This document shows positions 9,974 through 18,846 of a stretch of 64,000 nt of DNA, piece after piece. This stretch comes from Bacteroidota bacterium. GTDB lineage: Bacteria > Bacteroidota > Bacteroidia > AKYH767-A > OLB10. A program made the translations under genes and the position numbers. Position 1 is the stretch's first letter. Each line of letters begins with the position of its first letter. The stretch is from contig CP064983.1 of assembly GCA_016699635.1 (NCBI GenBank), positions 3,038,001 through 3,102,000 of the forward strand. The letters run 5' to 3'. Below the pieces are notes generated by a model, which worked only from the letters and a program-made list of their open reading frames with translations, did no database searches and was not told where the DNA came from.

Positions 9974-10711
9974 ATGAAAACTTCTAAACTGAATTTAAAC
10001 TTCTTCATAGTAATAATTTTAATTGCATTTTTTAGCACCGGTTGCTCACCAATTTATTATGTTCCAAGTCAGGTAAACATGCCATCATTAACAAAAGGTG
10101 GTGATGCAAAATTCAGTGCATCTTTTGCATTACCACAATTTAATGGCGTTGCCCAATCTTTCGATGGACAGTTAAGCTATTCACCGGTGAAACATTTAGG
10201 AGTAACAGTAGATGGTTTAGCAGTTGTCGGAACAGGAAAGGACAAAGACTATAGCGGTAGCGGCAAGTCGTTTGGATTTGCATTGGGATATTACAATATG
10301 ATAGATGAGAATTTGGGAGTTGAGTTCTATGCAGGCTATGGAGGAGGGGATGTAAAGTTGAATCGTGATTCACTTAAATTTTTCAGTGCTGACGTTAGGC
10401 GCTTTTATATCCAACCGGGAATTTATCGCAGTACAAAACGATTTAATTTTGGTATTGCATTTCGTTTTAGTAATGTTCAATATTCAAACCTTGTTTTCTA
10501 TCAGATTCCCGAAATAGGAGATAAGATCGTAGAAGACAACTATTTTTTTTATGAGCCAAGCTTTTATTGTTCACTTGGTGGTAATTTAGTAAAAGTAAAA
10601 TTTCAATTAACACCTTCATTTAATATTGACAATAAATTAGATTTTAATCGTCAGAAATTAGCAATTGGTCTTGGCGTTGATTTTTTAATCAACAGAAAAA
10701 ACAGAGACTGA
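9974..10711 (+). CDS. Predicted outer-membrane beta-barrel lipoprotein
   Basis: 245 residues. A lipoprotein signal peptide ends at the lipobox STGC (cysteine near residue 24). The remainder is a series of alternating amphipathic beta strands rich in aromatic residues and glycine (for example LGVEFYAGYGGGDV, FNFGIAFRFSNVQYS) and the last strand ends in FLIN, as in small porin-like barrels. I do not recognise a named family. The gene stands alone between the CDF gene and a convergent minus-strand operon whose last stop codon is immediately adjacent. Confidence 0.6.
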   Translation: MKTSKLNLNFFIVIILIAFFSTGCSPIYYVPSQVNMPSLTKGGDAKFSASFALPQFNGVAQSFDGQLSYSPVKHLGVTVDGLAVVGTGKDKDYSGSGKSFGFALGYYNMIDENLGVEFYAGYGGGDVKLNRDSLKFFSADVRRFYIQPGIYRSTKRFNFGIAFRFSNVQYSNLVFYQIPEIGDKIVEDNYFFYEPSFYCSLGGNLVKVKFQLTPSFNIDNKLDFNRQKLAIGLGVDFLINRKNRD

Positions 10712-11037
10712 TTACTGTAGTTTTTTATTTTTCAAATGACGCCCAGCATCTCTATGTGTTTTCTTTTCCAAATTTTTTTTCATTGCCTGTTCAAGGTCAA
10801 CACCGGTTTGATTGGCAAGACAAATTAAAACAAATAAAATATCAGCCATTTCATCGCCATCTCTAAACTGTCTTCATTATTTTTTGCTGATTGCTCACCG
10901 TATTTCCTTGCAATTATTCTTGCTAATTCACCAACTTCTTCAGTCAGCAAGGCAAGGTTAGTTAATTCATTGAAATATCGGACACCGTGTTTTTTTATCC
11001 AATCGTCAACAATTTGTTGAGAATCTTTAATGGTCAT
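10712..11037 (-). CDS. MazG-like nucleotide pyrophosphohydrolase (one indel)
   Basis: All-alpha NTP pyrophosphohydrolase that hydrolyses (d)NTPs to monophosphates, a house-cleaning role. From MTIKDSQQIVDDWI the protein shows the EEVGELAR metal-binding helix; after a frame change near 10857 it continues as GDEMADILFVLICLANQTGVD, giving the second metal-binding helix. Corrected length is about 108 residues, normal for the small members. Its start overlaps the end of dtd by 11 bases, indicating one operon with dtd and rsgA. Confidence 0.8.
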
Positions 11038-11485
11038 TTGTTTGTTTTTTCGAATCAATAATTATGGTAACAGGCCCATCATTGGTCAATGACACTTTCA
11101 TGTCTGCACCAAATTTTCCCGTACAAACTACAATATCATTCATATTTAGTTGCTGAATAAAATATTCGTATAATGGTATTGCCTTTTCCGGCCTCGCTGC
11201 ATGAATAAATGAAGGTCGGTTACGTTTATTAGCATCACCATAAAGAGTAAATTGAGATACTAGTAAAATTTGCCCGTTGATTTCTTTGACAGAAAGATTC
11301 ATTAAACCATTTTCGTCAGAGAAAATTCGTAAGCCAACAATCTTCTTGCACAGCAAGTCAACATCTTCTTTTTCATCATCAACAGAAATACCTAAAAGCA
11401 CTAACAGACCATTATGAATGGAAGAATAAATTGCTCCTTCAATTTCAACACTTGCTGTAATAACTCTTTGTATGACAACTTTCAT
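11027..11485 (-). CDS. dtd: D-aminoacyl-tRNA deacylase
   Basis: 152 residues, the usual length. Hydrolyses D-aminoacyl-tRNA (and Gly-tRNA-Ala), preventing D-amino acids from entering proteins. The two active-site signatures are present: SQFTLYGD near the middle and NDGPVTIIID near the C-terminus (the GP motif that rejects L-amino acids). It lies three bases after the rsgA stop codon and overlaps the downstream pyrophosphohydrolase. Confidence 0.95.
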   Translation of the reverse strand: MKVVIQRVITASVEIEGAIYSSIHNGLLVLLGISVDDEKEDVDLLCKKIVGLRIFSDENGLMNLSVKEINGQILLVSQFTLYGDANKRNRPSFIHAARPEKAIPLYEYFIQQLNMNDIVVCTGKFGADMKVSLTNDGPVTIIIDSKKQTNDH

Positions 11486-11488
11486 TGC

Positions 11489-12409
11489 TCAACGAAATAT
11501 ATCTTCATTATTTAAAATACTCAGGTAATTATGATAGCGCGATGGACTAACTTCACCTCGTTCAAGTGCTGCTAAAACTTCACAACCGCTTTCGTTAACG
11601 TGAATACAATTGTTGAATTTGCATTGTGGTAATAGTTGAAAAAACTCAGGGAAATAATGTGTCACATCGTTTTTGTTAAAATCGTAAGTGCCGAATTCTC
11701 TGATGCCGGGTGTGTCAATTATAAATCCACCTTCAGGGAGTTGATGCATTTCTGCAAATGTAGTACTATGTTTTCCGGTTAAATGTTGTTCAGAAATCGG
11801 TGTTACCTTTAAATTTAAACCGGGAATTAACACATTAATAAGAGAAGATTTTCCAACACCTGAGTGTCCGGTGAATAAATTTGTTTTATCTTTTAACTGT
11901 GTCCTTAATGGAATTAATGAATCGGGTATCTGACTTGAAACTACATAAACAGAATATCCAATTCCTGAATAAAGATTTTTCAATTCATCTACATAGTTTA
12001 AAATGTCTCTATTGTAAATATCTGCTTTAGTGAAAATGATGGAAGCTTTAATAGAATAGGCTTCGGCAGTAGCAAGAAATCTGTCAATAAACCCTGTTGA
12101 TGTTCTTGGCAGCACAGGTGTTGCTACCAAAAAAGCATGGTCAATATTGGCAGCTAAAATATGAACCTGCTTACTCAATTTTTTTGATTTCCTGATAATA
12201 TAATTCTTTCTGTCGAGAAGATCTGTAATCAATGCATCATCGCCTTCAAAATAATATTTTACATAATCACCAACGGCTACGGGATTGGTGCTGTTAATGT
12301 CTTTAATCCTAAAATTACCTTTTATCCGGCAAAGAATCCTTTCGTTTCCTGTTTGAACCGTTATAATATTACCTGTTGTTTTTACGACTATGCCTTCAAA
12401 AGTTTGCAT
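11489..12409 (-). CDS. rsgA: Small ribosomal subunit maturation GTPase RsgA
   Basis: 306 residues. Circularly permuted GTPase that checks late 30S assembly. Order of elements: N-terminal OB fold, then G4 (FTKAD), G1/P-loop (GHSGVGKSSLIN), G3 (DTPGIREFG), and a C-terminal zinc module CKFNNCIHVNESGC. This G4-G1-G3 order is diagnostic. It is placed four bases after yjjG and directly before dtd, so the block is transcribed as one unit. Confidence 0.95.
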   Translation of the reverse strand: MQTFEGIVVKTTGNIITVQTGNERILCRIKGNFRIKDINSTNPVAVGDYVKYYFEGDDALITDLLDRKNYIIRKSKKLSKQVHILAANIDHAFLVATPVLPRTSTGFIDRFLATAEAYSIKASIIFTKADIYNRDILNYVDELKNLYSGIGYSVYVVSSQIPDSLIPLRTQLKDKTNLFTGHSGVGKSSLINVLIPGLNLKVTPISEQHLTGKHSTTFAEMHQLPEGGFIIDTPGIREFGTYDFNKNDVTHYFPEFFQLLPQCKFNNCIHVNESGCEVLAALERGEVSPSRYHNYLSILNNEDIFR

Positions 12410-12413
12410 AACA

Positions 12414-13118
12414 TTAAAGCCATTTAATCAGTTCACTCAGACAATGCGTTTCAAAAGTTACTTCGTAATTGTGTTTGATTCCTACCGGATTCAGATAAGC
12501 ACAATCCATACCTGAGGCAATAGCACCGGCAATATCGGTTTCTATGTTATCCCCAATCATCAAGCAATCCTTTATTGGAGTCTGAAGTAATTCTGCTGTC
12601 TGCAAAAATATTCTAGGGTCTGGCTTGTGGTAGCCAATTTCTTCGGAAATAATTATCTTACTAAAAAAATGATCTATTGATGATGAACGCAACTTTGTAT
12701 GCTGAGCTTCTGAAAATCCATTAGTAATAATAGCTAACTGATATTTGCCATGTACATGATTTAATAAATCTTTAGCAAATGGAATTAACTCCTTTTTGCC
12801 GGGTGTATTTTGAACAAAAAAATCAGAAAGTTTTTCAACTAACTCCGGGTTTACGATTCCAAAGTATTTTAAAGTGAGTTCAAATCGTCCTGCACGCAGA
12901 TAAGATTTTTTAATCCGACCAAGAGAATATTCAGTCCACATTCTGTTGTTAATGTCAACATACTTTTGAATAAAATCTTGCTCGCTGATTATGCCATACT
13001 GTTCTAAACTATATTGATGATACATTTCAGACAGTGATTGAGCAGCATTAACATTTGTATCCCACAAAGTATGGTCGAGGTCGAAAATAAGATGCGAATA
13101 GTGCTTTAACTTTTTCAT
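12414..13118 (-). CDS. yjjG: HAD-family nucleotidase, YjjG type
   Basis: 234 residues. HAD phosphatase motifs: motif I FDLDHTLWD at the N-terminus, motif II ITNGFSE, and motif III/IV KPDPRIF and MIGDNIETDIAGA. The helical cap after motif I and the LWD signature match YjjG-like 5'-nucleotidases, which remove non-canonical pyrimidine nucleotides. The start codon overlaps the stop of the upstream membrane-protein gene (ATGA). Confidence 0.82.
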   Translation of the reverse strand: MKKLKHYSHLIFDLDHTLWDTNVNAAQSLSEMYHQYSLEQYGIISEQDFIQKYVDINNRMWTEYSLGRIKKSYLRAGRFELTLKYFGIVNPELVEKLSDFFVQNTPGKKELIPFAKDLLNHVHGKYQLAIITNGFSEAQHTKLRSSSIDHFFSKIIISEEIGYHKPDPRIFLQTAELLQTPIKDCLMIGDNIETDIAGAIASGMDCAYLNPVGIKHNYEVTFETHCLSELIKWL

Positions 13119-13695
13119 GGCTCAAGAACTTTTTGTTGTAATGCTTTTATAGAATAGGCATGATATAGTTCAAAAGAAGAGACCATGATAATTGACCAGA
13201 CTGAAATAGAAATCAGCATATATAAAAAAACTTTCTTTTTATCAGGAACTAATCTTGATGCAATGATTGTACCAATTGGTATTGAAATAATAACAGGGGT
13301 AAGTAATGCAATTCCAAATAAACCATATTTTTTCCAGATGGTTACAATTCTTCTGTTTCGTTTGGTAAAAATTTTATTTTTAGGCTTTTCTTTAGCATCT
13401 ACATACGTGTAATTGACAACAACTTTACCATCGCTATCTATTGTTGGTTCAGTGAAAGGTTGTTTGCGTGAAACAGTTTTTTTATTCTATTTTTTATCCA
13501 ATGCCAAACATTTGCAACCTGATCACTAAAAAAGCTAAATACAAAAACACCAAGCATCCCACCGATAATTGGATAAACTATTGCTTCGAAAATTGTGAAG
13601 TCATACTTTTCGTCATAGTAAGCAAAGGCAGGTCCAACAACAAATTTTACACTGCTGATTAATATAACCATCAGAATTTTTACAAACTCACCCAT
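13115..13695 (-). CDS. Small multidrug-export-like membrane protein (one indel)
   Basis: About 193 residues once a frame change near 13485 (A-run) is allowed. The N-terminal part has hydrophobic helices (ILMVILISSVKFVVGPAFAYY, IIGGMLGVFVFSFFS); after a basic loop (KNRIKKTVSRKQP) the second part reads KKYGLFGIALLTPVIISIPIG and two more helices. This resembles the Sm_multidrug_ex (COG2426) family. Despite the name, family function is poorly known. The corrected stop overlaps the yjjG start as ATGA, which supports the reading. Confidence 0.65.
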
Positions 13696-13746
13696 GTTTT
13701 AATATTCTGATTAATCAACGAAAGATAGTAAAATAATCTGTTTGAA

Positions 13747-14400
13747 CTACTTTTTTTCGCCAAATGCTAAATCACCGGCATCACCCAAGCCGGGAACAAT
13801 GTAAGACTGTGCAGTGAGCTCCTCGTCAACTGCGGCAACCCAAATGGTTAAATCATCGGGTAAATTTGCTTTAACATATTCAATCCCTTGTCTGCTTGCA
13901 ATAGCTGCTACCACATGTGTATGTGCAGGTTGTCCTGATTCAAGCATTGCCTTATAAGTTTCAACTAATGACTGACCGGTGGCAAGCATAGGATCACTTA
14001 AAATTAGAACTCGTCCGGCAATTGGCGGTGATGATAGATACTGAAGATGAATATCGAAACTACCATCTTTATGATGACGTCTGTAAGCTGAAATAAATGC
14101 ATTATCTGCCTGATCGAAATAATTCAACAGTCCTTGATGCAATGGTAGTCCTGCTCTTAAAATTGTACCCAATACGGGTTGGCTTTGCATTAATGGAACT
14201 GTGGCAATGCCTAAAGGGGTGGTCACATCGGTGTTTTCATAGATCATGGTTTTGCTTATTTCGTAAGCAGCAATTTCACCAATACGTTCGAGATTTCTTC
14301 TAAAACGCATCCTATCATTCTGAATTTCAACATCACGCAGTTCTGCTACAAAATGGTGTAATAAGGAGTTGCCGGTGCTTAGAATGTTTACCATAATCAT
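13747..14400 (-). CDS. upp: Uracil phosphoribosyltransferase
   Basis: 217 residues. Salvages uracil to UMP with PRPP. The PRPP-binding loop ILSDPMLATGQSL and the uracil-binding C-terminal segment YIVPGLGDAGDLAFG are both present, as is the dimer/GTP-region segment TILRAGLPLHQG. Starts at ATG 14400, overlapping the TGA of the upstream gene. Confidence 0.95.
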   Translation of the reverse strand: MIMVNILSTGNSLLHHFVAELRDVEIQNDRMRFRRNLERIGEIAAYEISKTMIYENTDVTTPLGIATVPLMQSQPVLGTILRAGLPLHQGLLNYFDQADNAFISAYRRHHKDGSFDIHLQYLSSPPIAGRVLILSDPMLATGQSLVETYKAMLESGQPAHTHVVAAIASRQGIEYVKANLPDDLTIWVAAVDEELTAQSYIVPGLGDAGDLAFGEKK

Positions 14401-15307
14401 CGTTTAAATAGTCTTACAGGAAAAGGAAGTGTATTTTTTTTCAGGTGTAAATATACATGTTCAATCGAACCAAAACTACTGTAATAACGTGCCAGTCCGA
14501 AATCATTAGAGCCTTCAAAATCAAGAACTAAATTCTTATTGGCATTTTCCTGAATTACAGAGTCAATTAATAATGACATGGCGCCTGAGGATTTCCCAGC
14601 AACACTATTTCCTGAAAAAGAAAAATAATTCGATAATCTGTCTGAATAAACAATCCACCACAAATAGTTTGATTTCCATCAGAAACACCTCGTAAATAAC
14701 ATAATCCTTTTTGTTTCAAAGTGGAGTACAATATTCTTAGTAACTCATAACTTTCATCTTTCATTCGTTCTATTTTCATGCCTCTGTCATGTCTGAATAA
14801 ACTTATAACCTCGGAAATATCAGGTTGATTTAAACTTAATTCATTTCTTTTTGCCTTATTAATATTTCGCTTTTGATTATCAGAGTAAAATTTTCTGATT
14901 TCTTCGTAAGGTCTGTTTAATTCCAATTCGAAGTTTAATCTTTTGGCGGCAATAAATTTATTTCCGGCTGCCGGATTAAAAGAATTTATATTTATTTCAA
15001 TCAGTTTAAATTTAGATGGAATAGCATTTAAAAACGCATTTGAAATTGCAAAATCTATAGGTTGAGAAGAAAATATTCCTAATTGTTGTGTAAACAGAGG
15101 CTGGCAGAGATAATTGAAACATAGCTTTTTTCTCCATGTTAAGGGAAACACAAAGTTGTAGTCATCACTTACCAATGCATGCCAGTTGGGACTAACTGCA
15201 TCAAGATACCATGAGAAAGCATACGGCAGTTTATTTAAAGCTTGATTGATACTTTGATCCCATTTTGCTTTATCAATCTCAATATGTTCAAGAAACTTAA
15301 CTTCCAT
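14397..15307 (-). CDS. FemAB-like/GNAT-type acyltransferase (one indel)
   Basis: About 303 residues. The N-terminal half (WYLDAVSPNWHALVSDDY, FPLTWRKKL) and the central ELELNRPYEEIRKFYSDNQKRNINKA segment are those of Bacteroidota FemAB-like acetyltransferases. A frame change near 14645 separates this from the C-terminal part (AGKSSGAMSLLID, NLVLDFEGSNDFGLARYYSSFG), which holds the acceptor-binding strand. Substrate unknown; relatives act on peptidoglycan or polysaccharide. Two bases after the stop of the deacetylase-like gene and overlapping upp, so probably one operon. Confidence 0.7.
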
Positions 15308-15308
15308 T

Positions 15309-16610
15309 TCAGACAGCAGCTATTTTAAGTAACTCTTCATAAATATTTCTATAGCCTTTCCAGATATGATTTTCACTGAGTGATTCATTATGCCATAAAC
15401 TGATAAAGGTACCATTTACAGATTTAACTTCTTCTACTAATGGTTTTATCAGATCAATTACCTGCTCAGGATTTACTTTTAGATAATATCTGAAAGTTGC
15501 ATCCATAACAGCAAACGGATGAATCAAAAGTGGCGTTTGCACTTCCTGGTCCAAATCATAAAAGTAAAAGGAAGAGCAAATGCCTGCCCTGAAACCAATA
15601 TTTCCTGCATAGCCCATAGTGTAATCCTCTTTAATGTCAACACTAATAAGCTGCCTGTAAGTATCAGGTAATCTAATTTTCAGGAAATGTTGGCGGCTTT
15701 TGGTGACTTCTCTTTTCAGAATTTTAGTCAGCAACTGAACTTCTTTTTGCAGTCTACTTGTTTTATATTGGAACCATAACTTGGATGGATGCCTGCATCG
15801 GCATAGTCAGCCAAAGATTGAATCAGTGATTGAAAATTTCTGTTATCAACAGAAACATTTTTATCATTTTCTCCATATTCACCTAACAGAAAAAAATAAA
15901 TCACCTTTATCTTATATCTTTTATGTAAATCATGCATCAACTCATAAGTATGATAAGGATCATGCATCAGCCGTGTCAATACTTTGGTACGTTCAACAAT
16001 CTGAGGTACATCGAAATTGAATAATGATCTTCCATAAGCTCCAATAGTACGCATAAGTCCCTTTTCCAAGTATGCATAAGCATTGTCTATGTCAATAGTT
16101 GAAATATACTTGTACTTTGGACTGACTGATTTGAGAGAAGGATACCTTTCTAAAATAATGGACTTAAATTTCTGTGCCCAAATATTCACAACAGGTTTCT
16201 GAAGGAATCCCCTTGTATATGCAATGCTTTCAGTTTCATTATAACGATCATGTGAATCCCGTAAATGTGGAAGATATTCTTCATAGCGACTCACTAAATA
16301 AAAAGATGCAGAAAACAAATCGAATGGAACACTGTATTTTGGATGTGTTGCATAAAATGCTTTTATATCATCCCATTCTGTAAAACCGAATTGTTGGTCT
16401 TCTATTCCTTTCTCAAATAAAAGTCTTTCAGAATATATGAATATTTCATTCTCAATCTGATGTTCTGAGTAATTAAATTTTAGTTGCATAACTTTTAAAC
16501 TCTTCTACATTATGGGTAATTTCAAAACTAATACCCATAAGTTTACCAATAACTAAATCGAAAATATATTTAAGGCGTGGTGAAAACTTATGTGTATAGA
16601 CTAATAACAT
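15309..16610 (-). CDS. Polysaccharide-deacetylase-like protein with DUF7033-type N-terminus (two indels)
   Basis: The true start is ATG 16610 (MLLVYTHKFSPRLKYIF), found by reading upstream of the first long frame; the frame changes near 16478 (extra T) and near 15740 (A-run), giving 433 residues, the usual size. The C-terminal part has the NodB-like fold: ISTIDIDNAYAY provides the metal aspartates, EYGENDKN lies in the middle, and GIHPSYGSN is the later motif. The domain usually deacetylates or otherwise processes surface polysaccharide. Next to the FemAB-like gene, it may serve envelope polysaccharide synthesis. Confidence 0.75.
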
Positions 16611-16633
16611 CAGCTATTGAAAAATTAATATGG

Positions 16634-17587
16634 TTAGGTACTGAAATATTTAAAAACAGGTAGTGAAAGTATGCCACCAACCATAACTATTTTAGCAATC
16701 ATGCTGGCAACTTTGAAATGTTTTTTTTCTGCAGAGAAATACAATTTCACTGCTAAAATGAGTACGGGCACTTGTACAAATAGAATACTGTATCCAAACA
16801 CAGGAAGGCTTTCCCACCAGGATTGTTTAATCTGAAGAAATAAAATCAATCCAAAAATCAGGAGTAACAAACCAATAGAAATTAACTTTGCATTATTGAT
16901 TCCTGCAACAATAGGGAGGGTGTTGCAACCAAACTCTCTATCGCCATCAATATCTTCCATATCTTTAATTACTTCTCTGACTAATGAAATAAGAAATGCA
17001 AAAAATGCATACGCTGCCGTAATTGCAATTATTAATCTAAGATTATACATCTTATTATTGATGACAGGAAGTTTAATGTCACGAAATGCATACTGCAATT
17101 CATAGTCTGCAAATGCCGGAAGAAAAACAGCAACAGCAGTTAAAAATGCCACAACAAAATTTCCAACCAAAGGAAGTCTTTTATATGATGCTGAATAAAA
17201 ATAGAGTAGTGCTGCTGTGAGCAAATAGGTTAAAGCAAATTGTCTTAACTTTAATGCATAAGTCAGATAAAGTCCAACAGCAATTCCCATGATGGAGAAA
17301 ACAAAATAAAACGTTTTCAATGTCCATCCTGAAAAATCGTGAACCTTGCCGATTCCGTTTGCAGCATCAATATCTTTATCGAAAAAGTCATTAATCGTGT
17401 AGCCTCCTGCTGCAATAAACACTGTACTTAAGACAACTAGTAAAAATTGCCATGTATGCAATGAAGGTGTAAATTCTGATGTTTTAAGTAAAGGCACAAC
17501 AATCATATAATAAATAAGGCATTGTGCTAATGCCAATATTATTAAATTCGGAAATCTGATAAGTCTTAGAAATCCCATTATTCCCAA
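16634..17587 (-). CDS. UbiA-family prenyltransferase
   Basis: 317 residues, eight or nine predicted helices. The two aspartate-rich motifs are NDFFDKDIDAANGIGK and DMEDIDGDREFG, the Mg-pyrophosphate sites of integral-membrane prenyltransferases. It matches the group annotated in Bacteroidota as geranylgeranylglycerol-phosphate geranylgeranyltransferase-like; the acceptor substrate cannot be decided here. Its start overlaps the end of the KdsC-like gene by 10 bases. Confidence 0.8.
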   Translation of the reverse strand: MGIMGFLRLIRFPNLIILALAQCLIYYMIVVPLLKTSEFTPSLHTWQFLLVVLSTVFIAAGGYTINDFFDKDIDAANGIGKVHDFSGWTLKTFYFVFSIMGIAVGLYLTYALKLRQFALTYLLTAALLYFYSASYKRLPLVGNFVVAFLTAVAVFLPAFADYELQYAFRDIKLPVINNKMYNLRLIIAITAAYAFFAFLISLVREVIKDMEDIDGDREFGCNTLPIVAGINNAKLISIGLLLLIFGLILFLQIKQSWWESLPVFGYSILFVQVPVLILAVKLYFSAEKKHFKVASMIAKIVMVGGILSLPVFKYFST

Positions 17588-18084
17588 TCGTTGTTTAAAG
17601 TCAGAACCTGTTCAATAACATCACGTGCACATCCATCACCTCCTTTAACAGGTGATATGTAGTGACAAATGTCGCGAATTTGTGGCGCAGCATCATAAGG
17701 GCAAGTAGCTATAGCGCAGTTTTTCATTGCTTCTGCATCAGGCATATCATCACCCATATAAAGTAGCTGAGCAGATGTAAGATGATGTTCCTGCATTACA
17801 GCAAGTAACTGCTGAAGTTTATTTCCTATACCAACATAGATATCAGATACACCTAAATTTTTAAGTCGGATAACAACGCCCTCATCTTTGCCACCTGAAA
17901 TGATTACAACACGATAACCTTTTTTTACTGCTAATTGAAGGGCATAGCCATCTTTAATATTCATAGCACGTAAAAGCTTTCCATCGTTTGTGACATGCAG
18001 CATGCCATTAGTGAGCACACCATCTACATCAAAGATAAAGCATTTTATGTCTTTTAATTTTTCCTTAAAATTCACGTTACTCAT
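17578..18084 (-). CDS. kdsC: HAD phosphatase, KdsC type
   Basis: 168 residues with no cap domain. Motif I FDVDGVLTNG, motif II IISGGKDE, motif III/IV LYMGDDMPDAEAM. This is the KDO-8-phosphate phosphatase family needed for the inner core of LPS; the gene symbol is by family resemblance only. Overlaps both neighbours by a few bases, so it is translated with them. Confidence 0.8.
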   Translation of the reverse strand: MSNVNFKEKLKDIKCFIFDVDGVLTNGMLHVTNDGKLLRAMNIKDGYALQLAVKKGYRVVIISGGKDEGVVIRLKNLGVSDIYVGIGNKLQQLLAVMQEHHLTSAQLLYMGDDMPDAEAMKNCAIATCPYDAAPQIRDICHYISPVKGGDGCARDVIEQVLTLNNDWE

Positions 18085-18842
18085 TTTTTGTGAAATTTAT
18101 AAATTGAAGCTGTCAATTGTTTGTACAAATCTGCAAGTTGCTTGTTATCTTTTAATAACATTAAATGTTGCTGAATAGTTTTTTTATCATTTCTCACAGC
18201 AGGTCCTGTTTGAAAAGAAGCAGGATTGCCATTTATTCTCTTTACCGTATGTGAAATTAAAGGCTTCAAAAGATTAAATTCAATTCTGTTTTTTTTCAGT
18301 AAACTAAATGCCTGTGCATACAAATGATTAGTGAAATTATTTACCAGCACTGCTGCAAGGTGCAACTTTGCTCTTTTTTGTGAGTTCATCACAACAAAAC
18401 TGCAATTTACAGAAGTTACAAGTTGTTTCAGTGAAGTTAAAACGGTGTTGTTAGTTGCTTCCAAGCAAAAAGTTAATTCATCTGATAAAACACTCTCTGA
18501 GGTAATAGATTGCAAAGGGTAAACTACTCCGGCTTTTTTAAATTTCTTTTTTAGTATTTGCAAATCAACAGTACCCGAAGTGTGAACAACTATATTGTTT
18601 AAAGCTGGTAACTTGGATACAACTTCGGCAATGCTGTCATCGTTAATTGCAATGATATAGATATCCGATTTGCTGTCAATTTTTTGAATGTCATCAATAA
18701 ATTTGCCACCTGTGATTTTTGAAAGTGCAGAACCGGTTTTTTTATTTCGGCTGTAAATCTGATTAATCTTATGTCCTGAAGTTTTGAATAATATGGCCAA
18801 CAACCAGGCAACATTCCCTGATCCAATAATGGTCAGTGTCAT
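18081..18842 (-). CDS. Rossmann-fold/DUF2520 dehydrogenase-like protein
   Basis: About 253 residues from MTLTIIGSGNVAW at 18842; an upstream start at 18875 would overlap the CcmF gene and is less likely. Residues 1-110 form an NAD(P)-binding fold with GSGNVAWLL; the C-terminal half has the DUF2520 helical pattern (AAVLVNNFTNHLY). Similar to 6-phosphogluconate-dehydrogenase-like oxidoreductases; substrate unknown. It begins five bases after the ccmF stop. Confidence 0.75.
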   Translation of the reverse strand: MTLTIIGSGNVAWLLAILFKTSGHKINQIYSRNKKTGSALSKITGGKFIDDIQKIDSKSDIYIIAINDDSIAEVVSKLPALNNIVVHTSGTVDLQILKKKFKKAGVVYPLQSITSESVLSDELTFCLEATNNTVLTSLKQLVTSVNCSFVVMNSQKRAKLHLAAVLVNNFTNHLYAQAFSLLKKNRIEFNLLKPLISHTVKRINGNPASFQTGPAVRNDKKTIQQHLMLLKDNKQLADLYKQLTASIYKFHKK

Positions 18843-18846
18843 TCTG

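Noticed and set aside
13185..13412. Plus-strand 75-codon membrane-like frame
   Set aside because: It is antisense to the continuation of the minus-strand membrane protein gene at 13115-13695, which has better support.
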